Notes under the pieces: model-generated
The model's input: the letters and a program-made list of their open reading frames with translations, nothing else
The model's database searches: none
Told to the model about the DNA's origin: nothing
Shown here: piece after piece, positions 1 through 9,679 of the stretch
How positions within the stretch are numbered: position 1 is the first letter of the stretch
Layout: every line of letters begins with the position of its first letter
Source of the DNA: Liolophura sinensis
Taxonomy: Eukaryota; Mollusca; Polyplacophora; Chitonida; Chitonidae
Reading direction: 5' to 3'
Assembly: GCF_032854445.1 (NCBI RefSeq)
Contig: NC_088300.1
Location: 42,258,984 to 42,322,983, forward strand
DNA: 64,000 nucleotides
Program-made: the position numbers and the translations under genes

Positions 1-7
1 CTTCCAG

Positions 8-106
8 GCTAGCAAAAAGGCAGGCAAGGAAGATCAGCGCGCACAGCGTGCCACCTCCAACGTTTTCGCCAAGTTCAAAAAAGACCAGATTCAGGAATTC
101 AAAGAG
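8..106 (+). CDS. myosin RLC exon with phosphorylation site
   Basis: First visible coding exon. It follows a cttccag acceptor and starts in phase 0 with [11 protein letters not shown], then carries the QRATSNVF phosphosite and QIQEFKE. The donor gtttgc is a weak match to consensus. The 5' boundary is uncertain because the reading frame stays open to the window edge. Confidence 0.85.
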
Positions 107-3100
107 GTTTGCAAATGGCCACTAACATCACGTGGCAGGTCACATGACCTCTAACCCTGGCCACAGCGCATGCTCTTCGTGAGCGATTGCCTAGCTCGGT
201 GAAGAACTAATCCTGGCTAACACATGTACATTCCTGACAGCATGATTACATCGTACACGTGCTAACGTTACTCTTCTAACACACTATACGTCCGCTCGAC
301 AGTAACACGTATCTTTATTTCTCTTACGCTGTCCCCACTGTCTGTATTCAGTTCTCTTTAGTTCTTACACTATCAGTTGAAACACGTGTCTTCGCATAGA
401 ATTATTGTCTACTGGCACAATTATGGCTGCGATCATCATATTCACATTAACACAGGTCTACAATAGGCCCATGTCCAACAACATGTTTTAGATCGACATC
501 GAAACTATTTGGCGTACATATGCAGCGCGATTTTGTTTTTCTTATGTTTTCTTCCACACATTAATGAGAGAATAATGCTATAGACATATCTTTTTTGTTT
601 TCATTTAAATTTTCCGAAAATTATAAATAATGTATTGAGAAAAATCGTGGGTAAGTGTTTCCCCGAAACAGCTAGCTAGGATGAGCTTAGATGTTCATCG
701 TCAGTGCTGTTTACAATATCATCGGCTCGCAAATTGATGCCTACATTAAAAGCTGATGCACATGTTTGAACATGCCACATATGATCGACGGGGAATTATG
801 CTGATGTTCCGTTAATATTGTCATCATTACTTCCTATTGTGTCATTTTGTTTCTTTTCTATATCTGATGTCTAATTTATCTTTGCTATTTTTGTTAATTT
901 ATGTGCTGTTTCGCAGGCTGTCTTTAATCTTTATGTTAAGTCTTTGTCTTTTATGTATATTACTAACGTATGTCTCTGTCTGACTAAAGATGAAAACTGC
1001 TGTCATATAAGCGTATATACTGTATTCTTATAACATCTGCACCGATTATTGTTGTGGTTTATATATCTATAAATGGCATAAAATCTATACAATGGTTAGC
1101 ATTTCACGTGTGTGCTGTCATGAACTGTACTTTATGGATAAATGTTTTCCAGATTTTTCAAAAATATTCCCTTTAATGTTATGCTAAATGTTAAGTTTAG
1201 AGCCAGTTGTAACTGGAAACACAACAGGCATCTTACGAACCGATGAAGAAAATGAGGAAAAGTAAGGCTTTCTGGTTTTGTTTTGTTTGTTTTGTTTTGT
1301 TGTTTTTTTGTTTGTTTGTTTTTTCGTTTTCTTTTACTTTTTTTTTTTGGCTAAAATTGCTTAGTGATGGCAGTTAAGTAACGAGTCCCTTAAGTAAGAG
1401 CACCATAAACTCCACATGAGCTGTTATAGGGCAACATAAGGGCAGTTAGTTTCCTAGATCTACGGCTAGCATGTTTTTTCGTTGACCACGAATTATGGAG
1501 ACAAATCTAGGTTGAAATGGTTCTGTTTTCAGGCATTCACCATGATCGACCAGGATCGCGACGGTGTCATATCCGTGGACGATCTTAGAGAAATCTATAA
1601 CTCACTAGGTAAGTTCAGAGAAGCTATTAACAGTTCCCGCACGGTATAATCTTATGGTTGTATAAGACAATACTTAACTTTGAACACAAAGGCAGAAAGC
1701 TGTCATGACCTGAGTAAAAAGCTCTCTCTCAGGTCAATATTTCGTGCAAAACTGTAATGGCATAACATTAATATCAGAATAACCACGCACATTTCCTCCA
1801 CAAAAACTAATTTCGGGTTGTGGCTAAACGGGAGAGTGATTTTTTTTTTGGAGGCAGTCTGAGGCCTGTTTTTGTGTTCGTGCATGTGTTGGTTCAATGC
1901 AGCTGGAGGTGTGTTTTCCAAGTTTCTTAGATTTTTTAATCCGGAAATATGCATTATCATTGATTTTTGGCTTTAAAGTGTATTACGTCCAGTATAGATA
2001 CTGATTCCTTGTATACTGCACACCGAGCGACTGCAATGTTATTGACCAATCCAAGTCAATCAATTCAATCCGTTATAATATACCTGAGCTTTGGTTTTGA
2101 CTGTTTTGAGTTCTCTCTGCGTATTACAGGCCGTGTACCATCCGACTCTGATCTTAATGAAATGATCAAAGAAGCACCAGGTCCAATCAACTTCACAATG
2201 TTCCTCACACTGATGGGAGAGAAATTGCACGGTAAGGATATACCTACACATTTATGTTTTCTGCTATGGCGATTCCACGTTCCTGTTGGAGACTTAAATA
2301 AGCATAATATAGTTCATCAACGAGTCACGAGCCTAGTTCTTTAATGGGTTCTGTAAATGTCATTGGCCAGTACAGTCGCGCCATACAACCCAGTCCCATG
2401 GCGTAAAATACCTAACTAGTACATAAATGTCATTTTTTTGCACCTAAATGCCCCGCAATAGCATTTTCAACCTTATATTCAAAGAAGCTGGATAAATGTG
2501 TGGCGTGTGAAGACCAATAGTTGCAGTCTTATTTTGGAACCAGTCCTTCGACCATTCAAATTACACAGCAAACTGATTCGTCTCAAAGCCGTGACACCTT
2601 TGCCATGTTTGTAATTAGGCCATTTACAACTGGAGATGAAACGACCTCACGGAATTTGTTGACACAGTCAACGATACACATCGATGAACAGGAATCCAGA
2701 TTAAGCTAGGTTCCGTGCACCAAGACATAATCTTGGCCGCAAGTGCAAATTAAAGATCGAAATTCGATGAACGAATTTTGTGGAGTTCAAGTTGACAACC
2801 TAAGATCCTGTGGGTGTATGTTAATAATTTATACAGAGCCTTGTAAGACTTTGCTAGAATAGACAGACTATACTTTTGAACAAGACTTTTATGACATAAA
2901 AGATTCCAGCATGGAAACACAGCCCTGCGCTGCGACAACAGTTTGATAGTTGGCAAATGGTCACACGTAACAGGTGAAATTCAGCCTCTTGTAATTAGAC
3001 ACAAATTTTTTTTGTAGTTTATTGACGTTTTTGTGCAAGATCATATGTCTTAATACAAACGTATCAGGTTTGTGTCTATTTGTGCACGATTTGCACAAGA

Positions 3101-3885
3101 GTTTATTAGGTTGTAATGACGTGCGCACGTGTTATACATGGCTACAAGACCTTTGTTGGTGTTTGTATGAGGTTTTTTTCACTTTTCACAGGAATGGACC
3201 CGGAAGACGCACTCAGGAACGCCTTTGCTATGTTTGACAAGGAGGGAAAAGGATTCATCCCAGAAGAATAGTGAGTATAAAGCTACAGAAAATTGTAAAC
3301 TTTAACACCTGTATTTCCAGATCACCTTTGAAAGATTCAATACCTGAATTCCGCTAGCATGAAAAGCATATCACATTTATGCTTTCTACTTTCAGCCTTA
3401 AAGACTTGCTAGAGAATATGGGTGATAACTTTGGGAAAGATGAGGTAAGTATTTGTGTCCACTGTATCCCTTCAACCGTCCCCCCCCCCCCCCCCTCCCA
3501 GTGGTCGTAATGATCGCATAATTTCCAGGTGCTTGGGTGACGGTTTTCCCCATTCCTGTGACGGTTTTCCCCATTCCTGTCAGTTACTGGCTTCTGTGTT
3601 TTAGACAGGCTCCCTTCGTGCACATTCTGAAAACTCGTCAATAGTTTGGAACTCAGCAAAGTGGTAGTCCTTATGAAAGGACAATCCTTGTTTTGTTAGC
3701 TGAACTTGTTTCTATTGCTATTCTCTGAAGGTAATGGAACCATCGTTCTTAAAACTACGCGTGTTTATTATTTACAGATCAAACAGACGTGGAAGGAAAT
3801 TCCCCTGGAGGGAGGAAAAGTAGATTACCAAAGATTCGTATCCCTTATTAAGGGTAAATTAGGAGAGGAAGAATTGGCGGCGTAA
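8..3885 (+). CDS. myosin regulatory light chain (3' six exons of the gene)
   Basis: Regulatory light chain of myosin II, an EF-hand protein that binds the myosin heavy-chain neck and controls actomyosin activity. Six exons join in phase: 8-106, 1533-1608, 2130-2231, 3192-3270, 3396-3444 and 3778-3885, giving about 170 residues ending in TAA. The first visible exon has the kinase-site motif QRATSNVF (Thr codon 53-55, Ser codon 56-58), as in smooth and non-muscle light chains. Exon 2 holds a canonical EF-hand loop (codons 1548-1583: D1, D3, D5, G6, I8, D12), the divalent-cation site of the family. [25 protein letters not shown] and LLENMGDNF are family blocks. The later EF-hands are degenerate, as usual. 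The initiator exon is outside the window, so the protein is partial. The acceptor at 6-7 is inferred; the frame is also open through positions 2-7. Whether it is a striated, catch or smooth muscle isoform cannot be decided. Confidence 0.95.
1533..1608 (+). CDS. myosin RLC exon with EF-hand 1 loop
   Basis: Acceptor tttcag, donor gtaagt. 76 nt, phase 0 to 1. Encodes [14 protein letters not shown] and onward, the single complete EF-hand loop of the protein. Confidence 0.95.
2130..2231 (+). CDS. myosin RLC exon ([11 protein letters not shown])
   Basis: Acceptor attacag, donor gtaagg. 102 nt, phase 1 to 1. Encodes [18 protein letters not shown] and the strongly conserved INFTMFL block. Confidence 0.95.
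3192..3270 (+). CDS. myosin RLC exon ([14 protein letters not shown])
   Basis: Acceptor ttcacag, donor gtgagt. 79 nt, phase 1 to 2. Starts with [16 protein letters not shown], the second half of the light chain. Confidence 0.95.
3396..3444 (+). CDS. myosin RLC exon (LLENMGDNF)
   Basis: Acceptor tttcag, donor gtaagt. 49 nt, phase 2 to 0. Encodes [16 protein letters not shown], which matches molluscan light chains closely. Confidence 0.95.
3778..3885 (+). CDS. myosin RLC terminal coding exon
   Basis: Acceptor tttacag. 108 nt from [17 protein letters not shown] to the TAA stop at 3883-3885. The C-terminus is GEEELAA. Confidence 0.95.
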   Translation: MKQTWKEIPLEGGKVDYQRFVSLIKGKLGEEELAA

Positions 3886-4810
3886 GGTCACAGCCAAGGG
3901 AGGCTACTCCAAGAGCGAAGAAAAAAGAAAATGTACTGTGATTAGTTGTCACCCACTACTCCATGACCCTATCTCCTTAGTTTGGCGATACGTTTGTTGC
4001 TCCGAGGAGTCCGTGGAAAGAAAAGGTTCTCCCCGAAATCTCCAGTCGTTAGAATTCCCTGTGAGTTCTAGCCTGAGTTTATGCGGGGGATCCTCGAGCC
4101 TTCGTGCTGCCTCGAAGCCCTATCGTGTAACGTTGATCTGGTTTTGCCCTTGTGTCTAGCTACTAGCGTGAACATTTCGGAGAGGAGGCTACTGGTGGTC
4201 GAGAGGTGTCCCGCGGATCATGGCGCAGTGGGTGACGCTCTAGGACATTTTCCTATCCAGCCTCAGACCTTCGGAATCATTGAAGTCTATTGGGCCAAAA
4301 CGTGAACACCATTCCATTTAGCTATTCAAGATCAAGCCTAGTCAGCTGAGGAAGGTGTCTGTTGTGGTGTGCAGAAAACGAAGGGTGAACTCTTATCCAC
4401 GTAGCTGGACACCGTTCACCAGACACCCATGCTTCAGCGAGCCTTTTTACTTACGCAGTAGTGAGTCAGTGTTGGCCTCGTAGGGTTCACCTCCCAAGGC
4501 TGTGGCCCCCGTTCCACAACCTCACCCGCGGAGAACCCATCTGTCTAGATCCTCCAACCGGGAACTCTTTCTCTCTCCTTCCTCATTCCTATCATTCTAC
4601 TCTTTGAACTCTTCAACAGAATTCAGAATTACAAGTAAGCTCGACATATCCGGACTCAAAATCTCAAAAAGCTCTTGATCTGGAATCAATAGCCTGTGCA
4701 GTTTCAACTCTATATACGTACAGAAAGTCAAGCGTTTGGTATAACATGGAAATCATCTCATGCTTTCAATCCCTTATTCCTTATAAATAAAAAAATTATA
4801 TATATGAAAA
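3886..4810 (+). other. probable 3' UTR of myosin RLC
   Basis: Sequence after the stop has no coding resemblance. It reaches an AATAAA hexamer at 4786-4791 followed by an A-rich tract, a reasonable polyadenylation site giving a 3' UTR of about 0.9 kb. Inferred only; transcripts would be needed to fix the end. Confidence 0.5.
4786..4791 (+). promoter_or_regulatory. candidate polyadenylation signal AATAAA for myosin RLC
   Basis: Canonical hexamer about 900 nt after the myosin light chain stop, followed by an A-rich run near 4806. Confidence 0.45.
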
Positions 4811-5800
4811 AAAAAAACAAATTACAAACAAAAGTATGTACAAAATGCATCACGTACATGACCTGTCGTTGAAAAGTAAACAATGTGAGGATGGACCATC
4901 GTGCAGCTTACGATCAGTGCTGACCCAGGAAACATCTCTATCTCAAGTAGATCAAGTACTTCATCTACTCTACAGAGACACCTATCATCTGTCTCTCTGT
5001 GAAGCATCGGTGTGGATTGTTTTTTTAATTAAATTCTGTGCACAGCATTTTTTTGTCTTATGTTTTTGATTTTGTTGTTTGTGACTTCGTGGGCCTGTCT
5101 TCTTATTATTCAGGCAGTGATACAAAGATACAGGCCTACGTGTGGACCGCAGCATTTGTTGTAGAATTATTTCTTAAAGAGTTTGCGTTTTAACGAATCA
5201 GCACAACGGGCTGTGTAATGTAGTGCCGCAGGTGAACGCCTGCACGAAGTGGACTGGAAACACCTATGGATTGTGTCATCAAAAAGCATCAAGTATGAAA
5301 TAGAGAAAACAATTATGTTATGATCGAATCCGATGACACAAATTGACTGCTTGGTTGAAATTAAACAACTGAAACTTCATAATTTAATGCTCGAGGAAAC
5401 CTAAAATTTCGCACTAGAATGTCTACAGGGGCCGTTGACGTGGTCTTGTGAGCTTTCAATACTTCTCTTGTTCAGCCTTCGACTGACTGGGTGCCAGTTA
5501 GGCACGTGTACGTAACGGAGCACGGCGGGAACTCATCCCACATGGCGCCTGTTGTCCTAGTAAATATAGAATTGTGTAATATATTATCGGCAGGTGCAAG
5601 AGGAAATGAATAAAACGCTAATGCACTCATCTATTGTAACAACATCGGTCTACTTAACTTAATGGAGTGTAGAACGAATAAATGATTATGGCTTAACGTC
5701 ACATCGGCAATCTTTCAGCCATATCGTGGCGATAATGGAGGATAGAATGAGTCACTCGATGCTGGTTGCGTGAAACATTTTAGTAGCGTTATTTTGTTCT
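4811..5800. other. intergenic, no gene seen
   Basis: No exon, RNA gene or recognisable mobile element was found in this stretch. Confidence 0.6.
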
Positions 5801-6135
5801 ATCCAAATTCGGACCGGCCTGGATAGCACAGAGCGTCCGCTTCGGGACCGGTAGATCCAGGATCAATCCTTGATCGACTCACATCCAAGACCGTAACTTC
5901 CTCGCTTGGCGTTCAGCATGAAGGGGATAGTGCAACGACTGGTTGACCCGTATCAGTATAATGGCTCGGGCGGGGCGGCTTACTTGCCCTCGGTAAGTCG
6001 TCTCATTGAAGCAGCACTAAATAACAAGGAGGCACATTACATGTACATGCACCCTAAGGATTCCTTCGTCGTCATATGACTGAAAAAATTGTTGTCGTAC
6101 GACGTTAAACCCCCAAGCACTCAATATCCAAATTC
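5801..6135 (+). mobile_element. full-length tRNA-headed SINE with 10-bp target-site duplication
   Basis: The element occupies about 5811-6125 and is flanked by the perfect duplication atccaaattc at 5801-5810 and 6126-6135. The head (ccggcctggatagcacag) is tRNA-like. The body carries blocks I recognise from bivalve SINEs (the tagatccaggatcaatcctt region, the cgcttggcgttcagcat region) and the tail contains gtcatatgactg and tacgacgttaaac. It is moved by a LINE reverse transcriptase; it encodes nothing. It differs in tail from the other SINE family in this window. Confidence 0.85.
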
Positions 6136-6912
6136 TGAATTGAGTTGTCCCCCGCTATCGGGTAAACTGCTTCGGTTCTATTTGAATGTTAATTAACAGT
6201 GTCAAAATATGCAAGACACTGGCTTATATCAAGGAGTACATGTGTGTACTTTCGGATTTGTTTCTTGATTGTGCTCTTCGTGGCACTCGAGGAAAGGCTG
6301 CAGAAAATTCTGTAGAAATGTCTATTGATGGTCGTACCAAGGTCAAGGGGGGACAACTCCGGAATATACCTCATAAACTTTGCCATCTAACCGACACCTT
6401 TGCCATCTACAAATCTGTCTTCGCAAGAGCAATGCGTTGTACCGACTTTCTCAATTGTGACAAACCTCCTGACCTACAGACCTGAACGAAGCAGTAGCAA
6501 CGGAAGCCAGATTCGAACAAGCGATCTCAATGGTCAGCCAATTAGACACCGATGCCATTAGTTTGCGATTTTTCCTATTATCTCTGGTCAAAGAAACAAT
6601 ATTTTCGCTCACCTGACGTGCGAGGTCGCAGTTCCCAACGGAGCACAATACTTGATTAGAGCGGATTGTTTTTGTCCCCACCGTAAGCTTGGCCTTCTCG
6701 TATAAATTATGTCCAATAACTCAAACATAACTATGTGATGTACACATTCAACGGTCGATGATAGACTGTATCGTGTAGGCCTGCACTCTCATCAATCTGC
6801 GTCAAAAAGTTTTTATTAAATGGAGAAAAGGAACTGTTTGATCGATCCGACATGGCACTTTCAAAGTTCAACTGGGGTATATATTAATACGTGAAACAAT
6901 TACAACTCTGCG
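6136..6912. other. intergenic, no gene seen
   Basis: Short open frames on both strands here show no family resemblance or splice structure. Nothing supportable was seen. Confidence 0.6.
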
Positions 6913-7147
6913 CCCAGTTGTTCAAAAGTGTATCAGAAGTTAAGCTTAAATATTAATACCAGTCGTGGCCTAATAAAAATTTAATGACACTTTAGTTCAG
7001 ACTTAAGTTAATACCAAGCTAAACTGCTAATACACTTTTGTTATTTGATTTGATTGGTGTTTGACGCCGTATTCAAGAATATTTCACTTATACGACGGCG
7101 ACCAGCTTTATGGTGGGAGGAAACCGGGCTCTTGAACAACTGGACCC
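6913..7147. mobile_element. inverted-repeat (MITE-like) element split by a SINE fragment
   Basis: The outer ends are inverted copies: ccagttgttcaaaag near 6914-6928 pairs with ctcttgaacaactgg at 7129-7143. Further in, a 25-bp stretch starting caaaagtgtat near 6922 pairs with the stretch ending atacactttt near 7040. The second arm is interrupted at 7041-7129 by SINE tail sequence in reverse orientation. I infer a small non-autonomous DNA transposon with a later SINE insertion. Confidence 0.6.
7041..7129 (-). mobile_element. truncated SINE tail (tacggcgtaaaac family), reverse orientation
   Basis: On the minus strand it reads cctcccaccataaagctgg, then cgccgtcgtataagtgaaat, then the terminal acggcgtcaaacaccaatc. 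It matches the 3' part of the SINEs at 18.6 and 36.6 kb. It sits inside an inverted-repeat element. Confidence 0.8.
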
Positions 7148-9640
7148 AGATGTGTGGCAATAACCTAGGTCTAAGTACACATGTAGGTACTGTTCAAAAA
7201 TGGCTAGGAGAAATCTGAATACGAGAGAAATGTCCAAAACTACACATAACTAACGTGTTACTAGTATATACGTTTTGGCTGTTGGTCCAGACAGTGAACA
7301 GACACTGATTATGCACATTGTACTGTTTATTAGATAGATGAATCATGACACTATTCACAAATGAGTTGGGTTCATATCATGTACCTGGATGGGCCTATGT
7401 TTTTCAATGTTTTGGGGCTTTTTATTCATTTATTTTTATTATTTTTTGAACTGGTTCTTGTTCACGTCGGTGTCCAGATAACCTGGGTGATACAAGAAAA
7501 CGCCCCAAAATGCAACTGGAAAATGCATTGAGAAAATCAAACGCGCCACCATGTTATCAGTTTTATCAAATTAGGCGCGATTTATTTCTATAACCCGAGA
7601 AGACTGCGGTTACAGTTGACGTCATCCAAACCCTGCTCTGCCTTAGTTATATGGACAAGGAGTACGAGTGACGCGAAATCCTGGTTCCGGTTTGTCTAAC
7701 ATTGACCATGACGCATCTCATCGTCTCGTTAGAATTCCAGGCTAAAAGCTGATCTATTTATTTACCAAGCACGTCAGAATACAATGGCTGTGGACATTTA
7801 GGACTGTTTGCATTTTCGAAATAACTGAATTATTTGTTATTGTTTTTTTAAGATGGAAACCTGGATATTTTTCAACCCAACCACAATTGACCTTTCCTCC
7901 CAAGCCCGCTCTAAGCATGCAGGCCTACATATACCCCATGCATAACAAGACCAAATATACCGACGACCCATTGCTATTGCCTTCTGTACTACGTTCTCTG
8001 AAAGGAAATCCAGCCACTACCAAAACTTACATTCAAGTTTCCGATACTGACATTTAACGACAGCCCTCACATGAGAAAAAGGTTCACTTAAATTTCATGT
8101 TTACTAAATGTTTTGGTGCATTTGCATATAAATTTCGTTAACTTTAGTACCTATATTTTATTTCATTTACGTTGTGCTTATAGAAACGTGTCCAGATTAC
8201 ACGTAATTCTATATGACCTAGATGTGTGTCAAAGTTTTCTATGCCATTTCAAACACCTTGGGGCATTCGTCAAACAAGATTTACCAATAAACATTTGCGT
8301 TACTTCTCACTGATATTGATAAATTGATGATGTAATGAATCCTCAAGTGTTGTAAGAGCAGCAAAGAATATCTTTGTTCACAGCACATGAGCTACTAACT
8401 CTCCTTAGAGTGGAGATATACAATTATTCCATGGAAATTACAAGTGCAAGCACAAGTACTGCTGTCCTCCAGATCATATTGGAATCAACTGTCAAAGCCT
8501 CATGATCATTTAGTGCTATGCTCATATACAATATATTCCATATCAACCTAATCCACATAAAAATATTTAACGACACAAGTACTAGTATCTCAATCTATCT
8601 GCCACTGTGTAGATTCCTCCAGACTTAGACTTAAACCTAAGATTAAACTCAAACACTAGTGTGAACGCACTCATGAGCATGGCTACATTGTCCATTGAAC
8701 ACATCTAACTGATAGTAGCCTTGTTGAACGACAGTACCCTAAACCATGGGTAAAAGCATTGGGGACAGCCACGATCTACATACTACTGAGAAATAGGTCA
8801 TTACTTCTCTGACATATGGTAGTGGGGTTTGAAAGGCTTGTCAGCCAAGCCCCTGTGATAACACCAGTGAAAGTAGAAGCTTCAATACTCAATACAAAAA
8901 ACTGGCTGTGTACATATATGTATTGTATATGCAAATAGAATAATACGCATCTTCTATGTGAAGATGTGACGATGAATATTTAGTACACAGTGATTCTGAT
9001 CACATGCAGCGGTTTAAAATACAAATCTGTTTTCTTAAAACAGGTTATTATACAGTTCTTAGTAACAATAAATATGGACTCCACAAAGCATGATGCATAA
9101 TACAGAATGTGAAAATGTCTTTTCATAATGTCAGCATTAATAAAGTCAACAGCATTCATCTCGTTCGATCACTGCCATATAATAAACGCATATCATGACA
9201 TACGCTTGGCAGCATCAAACATCACAAGGTTCCACTGCCGCACGAAACCACTGCCACAGGATTCATCCTACCATCACATCAGGTTTTTATCAGTGTTTGT
9301 CAGATGTATCCATCAGCCGATTACTAGACGGCCTACAGGCAGTACAGTGAATAGGCCTATCGCACAGTACAGTGAACAGTCTGGTAGCACAGTGCATAGA
9401 CCTGACAGGCAGTACAGTCTATAGGCCGTCGCCCGTGAGGCAGTACAGTGCATAGGCCTGTCCACTCCTTTGCCTGTGATTTTCTTTGGAACAGGCATGA
9501 TCTCATATCAGGCACTTATACAGTTCCACTGTTCCATGCATCATGTTGTTTCTTGGGTTTTCACTTTCTCGCCACCAGGACACATACATTCGCAAAGTAA
9601 TATTCATGATCAATATAAAAAGTACTAGAAGAGAACGGAG
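7148..9640. other. non-coding; may include the GOLT1B 3' UTR
   Basis: No exon recognised. GOLT1B on the minus strand ends at 9641, so its 3' UTR must enter this region. The first AATAAA I find on that strand is at 8162-8157, which would make a 1.5-kb UTR; this is weak. An irregular repeat of the word ggcagtacagtg lies at about 9336-9464. Confidence 0.5.
9336..9464. repeat. irregular short tandem repeat (ggcagtacagtg words)
   Basis: About five diverged copies of a roughly 20-25 bp motif such as cagtacagtgaataggcct, spaced irregularly. Confidence 0.6.
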
Positions 9641-9679
9641 TTAAACCACTGAGTTGGATTCTCCCACTCGGTCTGCAAT
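9641..9679 (-). CDS. GOLT1B: GOLT1B exon 5
   Basis: 39 nt after attacag. Encodes IADRVGESNSVV and TAA, aligned with the conserved C-terminus of the family. Confidence 0.92.
   Translation of the reverse strand: MADRVGESNSVV

Larger units (their letters stand above)
107..3777 (+). other. myosin RLC introns
   Basis: Introns at 107-1532, 1609-2129, 2232-3191, 3271-3395 and 3445-3777. They are AT-rich, with a T/G-rich stretch at about 1270-1350, a 17-nt C run at 3480-3496 and a perfect 21-bp tandem duplication at 3539-3580 in the last intron. No other coding sequence was seen in them. Confidence 0.8.

Noticed and set aside
5811-5890. SINE heads as genuine tRNA genes
   Set aside because: They have A- and B-box-like words but no complete cloverleaf could be built, and they continue into SINE bodies and tails.
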